Part shown: positions 26,171-35,012 of the stretch, one piece after another | Layout of the letters: each line of letters opens with the position of its first letter | How positions within the stretch are numbered: position 1 is the first letter of the stretch | Assembly: GCA_016704445.1 (NCBI GenBank) | Contig: JADJAE010000012.1 | Coordinates: forward strand, 157,898 to 221,897 | DNA: 64,000 bases | Source of the DNA: Deltaproteobacteria bacterium | GTDB lineage: Bacteria > Myxococcota_A > Polyangia > Polyangiales > Ga0077539 | Reading direction: 5' to 3' | The notes under the pieces: model-generated | Told to the model about the DNA's origin: nothing | The model's database searches: none | What the model saw: only the letters and a program-made list of their open reading frames with translations | Made by a program: the position numbers and the translations under genes

Positions 26171-27358
26171 ATGCTGCGTTCTCAACAGTCGGACGAGGGG
26201 CGGCGCGCCCTCGGCGCTCTCGTCGCCTTCAGTCGGCTGGTCACGCACAGCGCCACGCCCGAGGAGATCCTGGCCGGGCTGGCGAGGGCGGTGGCCGCGG
26301 AGGTCGACGTCGCGGCGGCGGCGGTGCTCGAGGTGACCCCCGACGGCGGCTCGCGCCTCGCGGCGGCCGCGGGGCTGCCTGACGAGCTCGCCGGCTTCCT
26401 GGTGAGCGAGGAGCTCGTCGGGTCGGAGCTCGGAGACGCGCTGCTGACGGCGCTAGACGGGGCCTTCGAGCGGGCGGAGACGATCCCGCTGGTGAGCGGC
26501 GGCGACGTCTTCGGCTCGCTGGTGCTGCTGCACCGCAGCGCGCGGGGCCTGGGGCCGGAGGCCCTGGTGCTGGTCGAGGGCCTGGTCGACCTCGCGGCCG
26601 CAGGGCTCGCGAGCGCCGCCCGGTACGCCGAGCTGGCCCGCTCGTACACGCAGCTCCGTGACTCCCGCGCGGCGCTGGAGCGGGGCGAGAGGCTCCGCGC
26701 GCTCGGCCAGATGGCCGCCGGCATCTCGCACGACCTGCGCAACATCCTCTACCCCCTGTCGCTGCACCTTCAGTTTCTCCGACGCTGCGTTTCCAAGGAG
26801 GCCGTCGACGCGCAGGACTCGATCGCTCAGATGCAGGGCGTGCTCAAGCGCGGCCTGGAGACCCTCGAGGCGCTGCGGTCGTTCAGCCACCAGGCCCCGT
26901 CGGGCCGCCCCGAGGCGGTCGAGCTCGACCGGATGGTGCGCGAGGCCATCGGCATCGGGAGGGCGAGGGCGAAGTCGAGCGTGAGCTACCGCATCGTCGA
27001 GGACCTCCACGCCCCGCCCCCGGTGACCGTCGCGGCCAGCGAGTGCGTCTCGGCGCTGGTGAACCTCCTGGTCAACGCCATCGACGCGATGCCCACGGGC
27101 GGCACCATCACGCTCTCCACGGGCGAGTCCGGCGGCGGCTCGTGGGTGCGCGTGGCCGACGACGGCCCCGGAATGTCCCCGGAGGTGCAGCACAAGGTGT
27201 TCGAGCCCTTCTTCACGACCAAGGGCGACGAGGGCACCGGCCTCGGGCTCGCGATGGTCTACGCCTTCGCTCGAAGAAGCGGCGGGCGCGTCGACCTGGA
27301 GACCGCCCCCGGAGCGGGCGCGGCGTTCACGCTCTGGTTTCCCCGGGCGGCCTCGTAG
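26171..27358 (+). CDS. GAF-domain sensor histidine kinase
   Basis: A 395-aa soluble kinase. A GAF domain (about residues 20-150) is followed by a coiled linker, the phospho-acceptor His187 in AAGISHDLRNILYPL, and an HATPase: N box NLLVNAIDAM, G1 DDGPGM, F box FEPFFTTK, G2 GTGLGLAMVYAF. No membrane segments are present, so it senses a cytoplasmic signal or partner. No cognate response regulator is adjacent. It is divergent from the stressosome operon, 95 bp away, which raises the possibility of functional coupling (inference). The ATG lies just after an AATAGGTAT sequence and no ribosome binding site is seen. Confidence 0.9.
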   Translation: MLRSQQSDEGRRALGALVAFSRLVTHSATPEEILAGLARAVAAEVDVAAAAVLEVTPDGGSRLAAAAGLPDELAGFLVSEELVGSELGDALLTALDGAFERAETIPLVSGGDVFGSLVLLHRSARGLGPEALVLVEGLVDLAAAGLASAARYAELARSYTQLRDSRAALERGERLRALGQMAAGISHDLRNILYPLSLHLQFLRRCVSKEAVDAQDSIAQMQGVLKRGLETLEALRSFSHQAPSGRPEAVELDRMVREAIGIGRARAKSSVSYRIVEDLHAPPPVTVAASECVSALVNLLVNAIDAMPTGGTITLSTGESGGGSWVRVADDGPGMSPEVQHKVFEPFFTTKGDEGTGLGLAMVYAFARRSGGRVDLETAPGAGAAFTLWFPRAAS

Positions 27359-27417
27359 GTCCCTCGTAGCTCGCTTCTCCCCTTGTCGGGCGTGCCCCCG
27401 GCTCCTATCCGTCCGCG

Positions 27418-28101
27418 ATGAACGAGTCCATTCACGAGTTGGATCTTGGAGACCTGAACCTTCCCGAGCGCCACGCCCAGGCCCGAGCGGCCGTCGACGC
27501 GATGACCCCCGGAGACTCGCTGATGCTGGTCGGCGCGAGGGTTCCGCGCGAGCTGCTTCACGAGCTGCTGGGAGAGGTGCCCGGGCGCTACGAGTGGAGC
27601 CGCCTCGAAGGGGGCCCCGAGCGGGCTCGCGTCGCGCTCCGCCGCCGCAAGAGCGAAGGGCCGCGCAGCGTGACCCGCTACCTCCAGTCCGACCACGAGC
27701 GCCTCGACGCGATCGTCCCGGAGGTCGTGCGCCTCGCCAACGAGGGCTCCTTCGCCGAGGCCCAGCGGCGCTTCGGGGAGTTCTCCTGCGGCCTCGGGTG
27801 GCACATCGACGTCGAGGAGCAGGTGCTCTTCCCCGCCTTCGAGAGCCTGACCGGCATGACGCGCGGTCCCACGACGGTGATGCGCGTGGAGCACGTGGAC
27901 ATCCGAGAGCGCATGCAGCACGTCCACGACGCGCTCGCCGCAGGAGACGCCGCGGCGACCGTCGCGGGGCTCGGCGCGCTCACCGCGGCGCTCGGGGCGC
28001 ACAACGTCAAGGAGGAGCAGATGCTCTACCCGATGACCGACCGCGCGCTGGGCACCCCCGACGCGCAGGAGAAGCTGGTGCGGAAGATCGAAGCGTTCTG
28101 A
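27418..28101 (+). CDS. DUF2249 - hemerythrin domain protein
   Basis: A 227-aa two-domain protein. Residues 5-77 are a DUF2249-like domain (LDLGDLNLPERHAQ, MTPGDSLMLVGARVPREL). Residues 84-225 are a hemerythrin-like four-helix bundle with candidate di-iron ligands His93, His129, Glu133, His159, His195 and Glu199 (SDHERLD, WHIDVEEQ, VEHVDIRE, HNVKEEQ). The combination is common near NO and oxygen metabolism genes. It may bind O2 or NO, or repair iron centres; this is inferred. It follows the GAF kinase by about 60 bp on the same strand. Confidence 0.88.
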   Translation: MNESIHELDLGDLNLPERHAQARAAVDAMTPGDSLMLVGARVPRELLHELLGEVPGRYEWSRLEGGPERARVALRRRKSEGPRSVTRYLQSDHERLDAIVPEVVRLANEGSFAEAQRRFGEFSCGLGWHIDVEEQVLFPAFESLTGMTRGPTTVMRVEHVDIRERMQHVHDALAAGDAAATVAGLGALTAALGAHNVKEEQMLYPMTDRALGTPDAQEKLVRKIEAF

Positions 28102-28120
28102 GCCTTACGGGCCCCGGCGG

Positions 28121-28558
28121 TCAGGCGTGGGGCTCGTGCACGACGAGCACCGGGCAGCGCACCGCGCGGATCACCGCCGACGCGCTGCTGCCCAGCAGGC
28201 GGGTGAGCATCCTCGGGAGGCTCGTCCCGACGACGACCATCTCGGCGCCGGTCTCGGTCACCAGCTCGGCGATCGCCTCGGAGAGCTCGCCGTCGAGCAG
28301 CCGGGTCGTGATCTTCACCCCCGTCGCGCGATGCTGCTCTCCGGCGATGCGGTCGAGGTCGCGCTGGAGGTTCTCCGTGTGCTCCGCCTGGAAGCTGCCG
28401 GGCACGATCACCGTCGTGTCGATCACCGTGATCTCCGCGGGCCGCCATGCGTGCACCAGCAGCACCTCCGCGCCGAGGTCGCGTGCGAGGCCGACGCCAT
28501 ACGAGACGGCGCTCTGCGAGGTCTGCCCGAGGTCGGTGGCGATGATCAGGGTTCTCAT
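28121..28558 (-). CDS. Universal stress protein (UspA family)
   Basis: A 145-aa single-domain UspA. It opens RTLIIATDLGQTSQSAVSYG, with LLVHAWRP in the second strand, and ends MVVVGTSLP...LLGSSASAVIRAVRCPVLVV. The ATP-binding signature is degenerate: the usual G-x2-G is G-T-S-L here, while the distal GS is kept, so ATP binding is uncertain. The ATG at 28558 is preferred; the frame extends upstream to 28810 but overlaps the divergent NmrA-like gene. Convergent with the hemerythrin gene. Confidence 0.88.
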   Translation of the reverse strand: MRTLIIATDLGQTSQSAVSYGVGLARDLGAEVLLVHAWRPAEITVIDTTVIVPGSFQAEHTENLQRDLDRIAGEQHRATGVKITTRLLDGELSEAIAELVTETGAEMVVVGTSLPRMLTRLLGSSASAVIRAVRCPVLVVHEPHA

Positions 28559-28694
28559 CGAGCAAGTGGGTATCACGCCCCTACGGCCCGCGGGAGCGCT
28601 TCCTCGACGCGAAGCCCTCATCGGGGGCTTCCGCTTCGAGCGCTGCGACCTATAGGCTCCCCCGGTCTGCATCCGACCGGAGGGAAACACACCA

Positions 28695-29642
28695 ATGAGC
28701 ACGAAGATCATCGCAGTGACCGGCGCCACCGGCGCCCAGGGCGGCGGCCTCGCCCGCGCCATCCTCAATGACCGCAGCAGCGGCTTCACCGTCCGGGCCA
28801 TCACCCGCAAGCCCGACAGCGACCACGCCCGCGCGCTCGCGAAGCTCGGGGCCGAGGTCGTCGCGGCGAACCTCGATGATCGTCAGAGCCTCGAGAAGGC
28901 CTTCCAGGGCGCCCACGGGGCGTTCTGCGTGACCAACTTCTGGGAGCACTTCTCGGGCGAGAAGGAGGTCGCCCAGGCCCACGCGCTCGCCGACGCGGCG
29001 AAGGCGGCGGGCGTGGCGCACGTGATCTGGTCGACGCTCGAAGACACCCGCAAGCGCGTGCCGCTCAGCGACGACCGGATGCCCACGCTGCACGGCAAGT
29101 ACAAGGTCCCTCACTTCGACGCGAAGGGAGAGTCGGACGGGTACTTCACCTCCATCGGGGTGCCCACGACCTGCCTGCAGACGTCGTTCTATTGGGACAA
29201 CATGGTGGGCTTCGGGATGGGTCCGAAGAAGGGCCCCGACGGGAAGCTCGCGTTCGTGCTCCCGATGGCCGACAAGAAGCTCGCGGGCATCGCCGCCGAG
29301 GACATCGGCAAGTGCGCGTACGGGATCTTCAAGCGCGGCAACGAGTTCATCGGCAAGACCGTGGGCATCGCCGGGGAGCACCTCACCGGAGAGCAGATGG
29401 CCGCGGCCATGAGCCGCGCGCTCGAGCAGCCGGTCGCGTACAACTACGTCCCCCCGGAGGTCTATCGCACCTTCGGGTTCCCGGGCGCCGACGACCTGGC
29501 GAACATGTTCCAGTACTACCGCGACTTCGAGGAGGAGTTCTGCGGGGCGCGAAGCGTCGAGTTCAGCCGCTCGCTCAACCCTGAACTCCAGTCCTTCGCG
29601 ACCTGGCTCTCGGCCAACAAGTCGAAGATCCCGCTGGGCTGA
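28695..29642 (+). CDS. NmrA-like NAD(P)-binding protein
   Basis: A 315-aa atypical SDR of the NmrA group. The nucleotide loop is VTGATGAQGGGLARA, followed by RAITRKP and GAEVVAANLDD. The central part reads HVIWSTLED and a substrate-side segment TCLQTSFYWDNM. The usual catalytic Tyr-x3-Lys has a HGKYKVPHFDAKGE counterpart rather than YxxxK. NmrA-like proteins are redox sensors or ketone/quinone reductases. A TATAGG box at 28651 and a GGAGGG ribosome binding site precede the ATG. Divergent from the universal stress protein gene. Confidence 0.88.
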   Translation: MSTKIIAVTGATGAQGGGLARAILNDRSSGFTVRAITRKPDSDHARALAKLGAEVVAANLDDRQSLEKAFQGAHGAFCVTNFWEHFSGEKEVAQAHALADAAKAAGVAHVIWSTLEDTRKRVPLSDDRMPTLHGKYKVPHFDAKGESDGYFTSIGVPTTCLQTSFYWDNMVGFGMGPKKGPDGKLAFVLPMADKKLAGIAAEDIGKCAYGIFKRGNEFIGKTVGIAGEHLTGEQMAAAMSRALEQPVAYNYVPPEVYRTFGFPGADDLANMFQYYRDFEEEFCGARSVEFSRSLNPELQSFATWLSANKSKIPLG

Positions 29643-29750
29643 TCGCGGCGCCCACGCGATGGGGCGTGGCGTCCGTGCCGCCTTGCGTTTTCCCGATTCG
29701 CTCTCGACAGTGGGGCACCGCCTGGGTTCATCCCCCCGATTGGCGGGCTC

Positions 29751-32289
29751 ATGGAAGACCGCAAACAGACCATCGAAGAATTGACCCGCGAGGTCACCGC
29801 GCTGCGCCTTCAGGATCAGCGCCTGCGCCTCATCCTCGACGGCGTCCGCGACCACGCGATCACGATGCTCGACCCCGAAGGGCGCGTCGAGACCATCAAC
29901 GCGCCCGCCGTACGCATCAAGGGCTACTCCCTGGAGGAGGTGCGGGGGCGGTACTACGGGATGTTCTTCACGCCCGACGACCGGGAGGCCGGGCTGCCCG
30001 AGACGGAGCTCGAGGTCGCCCGCACCCACGGGCGCTACGAGGGCGAAGGGTGGCGCCTGCGCAAGGACGGCTCCCGCTTCTACGCCATGGTCTCGCTGTC
30101 GGCCCTGCGCGAAGGCTCCGGGGAGCTCGTCGGCTTCGTGAAGGTCACCCAGGACATCACCGAGCGCAGGGCCCTCGCTGACGAGGCCCGCCGCGCCCGG
30201 GAGGAGTCCAGCGAGGAGCTCGAGGTCGTGCTCCAGGGCATCACCGACGGCGTCACCATGCAGGACGCGACGGGCAGGATCGTCTACGCCAACGCGGCGG
30301 CGGCCCGCATCATCGGCCTGGGCTCGCCCGCGGAGCTGCTGTCGAAGCCCGCTGGGGAGATCGTGCTGCGCTTCGCGCTTCTCGACGCCGAGGGTCGACC
30401 CCTGATGCCCGACCGCCTGCCCTCCCGACGGGCCCTGCGGGGCGAGCGGGTGAGCGAGGAGCTGGTCTGCTTCCGCGACGACGCCGGCGGGAGAGCGCTT
30501 CACCATCGTGTCGTCGACGCCGATGTTCGACCCGGCCGGCCGGGTGCGCTTCGTCATCACGGTCTTCAAGGACGTCACCGAGCGGCGGCAGGCCGAGCGG
30601 GTGATGAAGTTCCTGGCCGAGGCGTCCGCCACGCTGGCGAGCTCGCTCGACTACCGGCGCACCCTGGCCACGCTGGCGAAGCTCTGCGTTCCCGCCATCG
30701 CCGACTGGGCCGCCGTCGACATGCTCGACGCCGACCGCACCCTGCACCGCCTCGCGGTCTTCCACGTCGACCCCGCGAAGGTCGAGCTCGCGCACGAGAT
30801 CTACCGCCGCTGGCCGCCGCAACTGGACGCCCCCATGGGCGTCCCTCACGTCCTGCGCACCGGCCGCCCGGAGGTCATCTACGAGATCAGCGACGCGGTG
30901 CTGACGGCGTCGATCCCCGACCCGGAGATGCGCGCCATGCTGCGCACGCTCGGGCTGTCGTCGTCGATGTGCGTGCCGCTCACGGTGCGGGGTCGCGTGG
31001 TCGGCGCCATCACCCTGGTCGCCGCGGAGTCGGGTCGGCGCTTCGCGGCCGACAGCCTCGCCGTCGCCGAGGAGCTGGCGCTGCGGGCCAGCATCGCCAT
31101 CGAGCACGCCTCGCTCTACCGGGAGGCCACCGAGGCGTCGAAGCTGAAGGACGAGTTCCTGGCCACGGTCTCGCACGAGGTGCGCACCCCGCTCACGGCC
31201 ATCCTCGGGTGGGCGAACATCCTCCGCACCCGGCAGAACGACCCGGCCTATGTGAGCAAGGGGCTCGAGACCATCGAGCGCAACGCGAGGGTGCAGGCGC
31301 AGCTCATCGAAGACCTGCTCGACCTCTCCCGCATCATCACGGGCAAGCTGCGCCTGGAGGTGCAGCCCACCGAGGCGGGGCCCCTGGTGGAGACGGCGCT
31401 GGACTCCATCCGCCCGGCGGCGACGGCCAAGGACATCAAGCTACGCCCGGTGATCGACCCCACGGCGGGGCTCGTCATGGGCGACCCGGGGCGGCTGGTG
31501 CAGGTCTTCAACAACCTGCTTACCAACGCGACGAAGTTCACCCCCCGGGGCGGAACGATCCGGATCTACGTCCATCGCGCGGAGAGCTCGGTCGAGATCG
31601 TGGTGCAGGACGACGGGGCGGGCATCGAGCCAGACTTCCTCCCCTACGTGTTCGAGCGCTTTCGCCAGGGCGACGGGAGCATCACCCGCGCCCAGGGCGG
31701 CCTCGGCCTGGGGCTCGCCATCTGCCGCTCGCTGGTCGAGCTGCACGGCGGCACCATCACCGCCGACAGCGCCGGGCGGGGCAAGGGGGCCACCTTCACG
31801 GTGCGCCTCCCGGTCGCCCCGCTCCGAGCGACGCCCTCCATCCCAGCGCCCCTGCCGGTGAGCCTCGAGGAGCAGCCGCTGCCCGAGGAGCGCCCCACCT
31901 CGCTCGACGGGGTCCGCGTGCTGGTCGTGGATGACGAGCCCGACACGAGGGAGCTGCTGGTCGCGGTGATCGAGCGCTGCGGAGCCGTGGTGAGCTCCGC
32001 CTCGTCCGCCGCCGAGGCGATGGAGATGCTCCGGCGCTCTCCCCCCGACGTGCTGGTCTCCGACGTCGGGATGCCCGGCGAGGACGGGCTGACCTTCATG
32101 CGCAAGGTGCGCGCGCTCCCCCCGGCCGAGGGCGGCCGCGTCCCGGCGATCGCGCTCACCGCCTTCGCCTCGAGCGGCGACCGCACCCGGGCCCTGCTCG
32201 CGGGCTTCAACCAGTTCGTCTCCAAGCCCATCGAGAACCAGGAGCTGGTCATCGTCATCGCCACCGTGATCGGGCGCTTCTCGGGCTGA
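29751..32289 (+). CDS. PAS-PAS-GAF hybrid histidine kinase, frameshifted
   Basis: Two overlapping frames together encode one soluble hybrid kinase of about 845 aa. Order: PAS1 (residues about 20-145, ends KVTQDITERR), PAS2 (about 150-285, ends VFKDVTERRQ), GAF (about 300-440), HisKA with His475 in LATVSHEVRTPL, HATPase (NNLLTNATKFTP, DDGAGI, GLGLGLAICRSL) and a C-terminal receiver with Asp771 in LVSDVGMPGEDG. The break lies at GGCGGGAGAG near 30486-30495; deleting one G of the GGG run at 30489-30491 joins the frames through PAS2 (...DDAGGERFTIVSST). No output domain is attached. Confidence 0.87.
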
Positions 32290-32301
32290 TCCGATCTTCG
32301 G

Positions 32302-33192
32302 CTATGCGGGTCTGCGCCCGCGCTGCGCTGATCGGGCGCGCACGAGGTCGACGCTGAAGATCACGAGCGCCAGCCAGATGAAGCCGAAGGCCGCCCAGCG
32401 CGCTGCGGGCATCGGCTCGCCGAGCACGAACACCGCGATCAGGAATTGTAGCGTCGGCGCCACGTACTGAACGATGCCGAGGGTGCTGAGGGGCAGCGCC
32501 CGCGCGGCCCTCGCGAACCAGACCAGCGGCAGCGCCGTGAGCGGTCCGGAGAGGGCCAGCAGGGCGAGGGTCGAGGGGCCGAGGGCGAAGGCCCCAGAGT
32601 GCGAGGACGCGAGGTGGCCGAGGTACGTGAGCGCGAGCGGAGAGAGCACCAGCGTCTCCACCAGCAGGCCCACCGCCGAGGGCACCGGGGCCAGCTTGCG
32701 GATCAGCCCGTAGGCCGCGAAGGTCGACGCGAGGGCGAGGGCGATCCAGGGGAAGGAGCCGTTGAAGGCGACGAGGATGACGACGCCCACCAGCGCGGAG
32801 GCGATGCTCGCGCCCTGCCCCGGGCGCAGCCGCTCACGGAACACCGCCACGCCGAGGGCCACGTTGACCAGCGGGTTGATGAAATAGCCGAGGCTCGCCT
32901 CGCTGAGCCGGTGCATCTGGATGGAGGCGATGAAGACCACCCAGTTGACGCCGATGAGCAGGCTGGAGGCGCCGAGCAGCGCCCGGGTGCGGCGGTCGCG
33001 CAGCGCGGCGCGGAGGCTGTCGCGGTCGCCCATCGCGAGCACCGCGGCGCCCACGAAGACCAGCGACCACGCCACGCGGTGCGCGAGGATCTCCACCGGC
33101 GAGAGCGCCGAAAGCAGCCGCCAGTAGAGTGGAATCACGCCCCAGGCGCCGTAGGCCCCGAGTGCAAAGGCGAGCCCGGAGCGGTGCTTCAC
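32302..33192 (-). CDS. rarD: EamA-family transporter RarD
   Basis: A 296-aa membrane protein with ten predicted helices in two EamA repeats. RarD-specific segments are YGAWGVIPLYWRLL, EILAHRVAWSL, NWVVFIASIQMHRLSEASLGYFINPL and LPLVWFARAARALPLSTLGIVQYVAPTLQF (each broken by loops). The GTG start at 33192 gives the family's usual length. RarD was named for chloramphenicol sensitivity; its substrate is unsettled. Convergent with the hybrid kinase gene and divergent from the Cys-rich lipoprotein gene. Confidence 0.92.
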   Translation of the reverse strand: MKHRSGLAFALGAYGAWGVIPLYWRLLSALSPVEILAHRVAWSLVFVGAAVLAMGDRDSLRAALRDRRTRALLGASSLLIGVNWVVFIASIQMHRLSEASLGYFINPLVNVALGVAVFRERLRPGQGASIASALVGVVILVAFNGSFPWIALALASTFAAYGLIRKLAPVPSAVGLLVETLVLSPLALTYLGHLASSHSGAFALGPSTLALLALSGPLTALPLVWFARAARALPLSTLGIVQYVAPTLQFLIAVFVLGEPMPAARWAAFGFIWLALVIFSVDLVRARSAQRGRRPA

Positions 33193-33289
33193 GACGGGGC
33201 GGGACGTTAGCCGGAGAGGAGCGCGCCCGGCGAGCGGAAGCGTCACGCGGAGGAGCAGCGCCGTGACGGAGCGGGATATAACCGCCGCC

Positions 33290-34766
33290 ATGCAGCGATG
33301 GACGCTTCTCCTGGCGACGCTCCTCCTGGCCGCCTGCACCGGACGACGTGGGGGTGATCTCCCTCGACGCGGGCACCAGCACCGATCGAGGCGCGGTGGT
33401 CGACGTCGCCCCGGTCGACCTCGGCCACGACGCGGGCAGCGACCTCGGCGAGGACATCCCCGTGGCGGCGGATGTGCCCGTCGACAGCGGTCCTGCGTGC
33501 GGCGTGCTGGGGGCTTCGTGCTGCGCCGCGGGGGAGGCGTGCGCCGACGGGGCGGCCTGCCGCGAGGGCCGCTGCGTGGCGTGCGGCGAGCGGGGGGCGC
33601 CGTGCTGCAACCGCGCGACGCGGTGTCTCGGGGTGTTTCTCTGCGTGGAGGGGAGCTGCGTGGCGTGCGGCACCCGGGGCGCTCCGTGCTGCGCGGGCGA
33701 CCGCTGCAGCGGCGCCGGGGACGCGTGCGTCGCCGGTCGGTGCGCGCCCTGCGGCCACGCGGGCGAGCGCTGCTGCGCGGGGTCGTCGTGCTTCGACGGC
33801 GCCACCTGCGGCGGCACCGGCTTCTGCCGCGGGTGCGGCGACCTCGGCCAGGCGTGCTGCCCGGGTGGAGCGTGCTCCGCCGCGGGCTCGGCCTGCGACG
33901 CCACGGGCACCTGCTCGCCCTGCGGGGCCACGGGCCAGCGCTGCTGCGGCGGGACGACCTGCGCCGCGGGCAACGTGTGCCGCGCCTCGGGCTGCGCGGC
34001 CTGCGGAGGCCCCGGCCAGGCGTGCTGCGCCGGGTCGATGTGCGCCGTCGGGACGACCTGCCTCTCGGGCACCTGCGGCACCTGCGGCGCCGCCGGGCAG
34101 GCGTGCTGCGAGGGCGACCGCTGCGCCGCGGGGGGCGTGTGCTCGCTGGGTCGCTGCGTGGCCTGCGGCAGCGCGGGGAGCGCGTGCTGCGCCGGGAGCG
34201 GGTGCGACGTCGGCGCGGTCTGCGAGGGCTCGGCCTGCGTGGGCTGCGGCACCCAGGGGGCGCGCTGCTGCTCGGGCGATCGCTGCGGCGCGGGGCTCTC
34301 GTGCGCGGCGGGGCGCTGCGCTCCGTGCGGCGGCGCCGGGCAGGCGTGCTGCGGGGGAGCGAGCTGCGACCCTGGCGCCTCCTGCGTCGGAGGCTCGTGC
34401 CAGCGCTGCGGCGCGGTGGACCAGGCGTGCTGCGGCGGATCGACCTGCGCCGACGGGGCGGTGTGCTCGGGCGGAAGCTGCCGCGCGTGCGGTAGCCCGG
34501 GACAGCCCTGCTGCGCCTCGGAGCGCTGCCTCTCGGGCAACACCTGCGCGGGCGGCACCTGCGCGGCGTGCGGGGCGCGGGACGGCATCTGCTGCACCGA
34601 CCCGCTCCAGTTTCCCTACCCCTGCGAGAACCCCAACAGCTGCGTGGCCGGGCGCTGCGTGGCCTGCGGCTACGCCAACGAGCGCTGCTGCGCCGGGTCG
34701 TCGTGCGGCACGGGCTACACCTGCGACGCGCGCACCAACGTCTGCGTGCGGCGACTGATGCCGTAG
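33290..34766 (+). CDS. Cys-rich repeat lipoprotein, frameshifted
   Basis: A lipoprotein signal (LLLATLLLAAC) in one frame is followed after about 17 codons by a second frame with the body; dropping one G of GG at 33341-33342 fuses them into about 491 aa. After an Asp-rich linker come about 17 repeats of roughly 24 residues with the pattern CCxGxxCxxGxxCxxGxCxxCGxxGxxCC, about six cysteines each. No named family is certain; the pattern resembles other Cys-rich exported repeats of myxobacteria. Disulphide-stabilised surface rod is the simplest guess. A TATAAC box lies eight bases before the ATG. A 34-G tract begins two bases after the stop codon. Confidence 0.75.
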
Positions 34767-34802
<36 letters not shown>

Positions 34803-35012
34803 CTTGCCTGGGTCGGGGCGCCCCGCAGGGGGGTCCCCGGCGCGGGCCGGGCGAGGCGGAGGCCGATCTCGTGCGAGGCGCCGCGAAGCCCAGGCGACGA
34901 GTCAGCGGCGGGACGAAGGACCGGGGCATGAGCACGCGCCCCACCCGCCGGGAATGGCACGGCGCCCGCCCTGAACGATGGGACCCCCCAGGGAGGCCAC
35001 CCGGGGCTGCGC

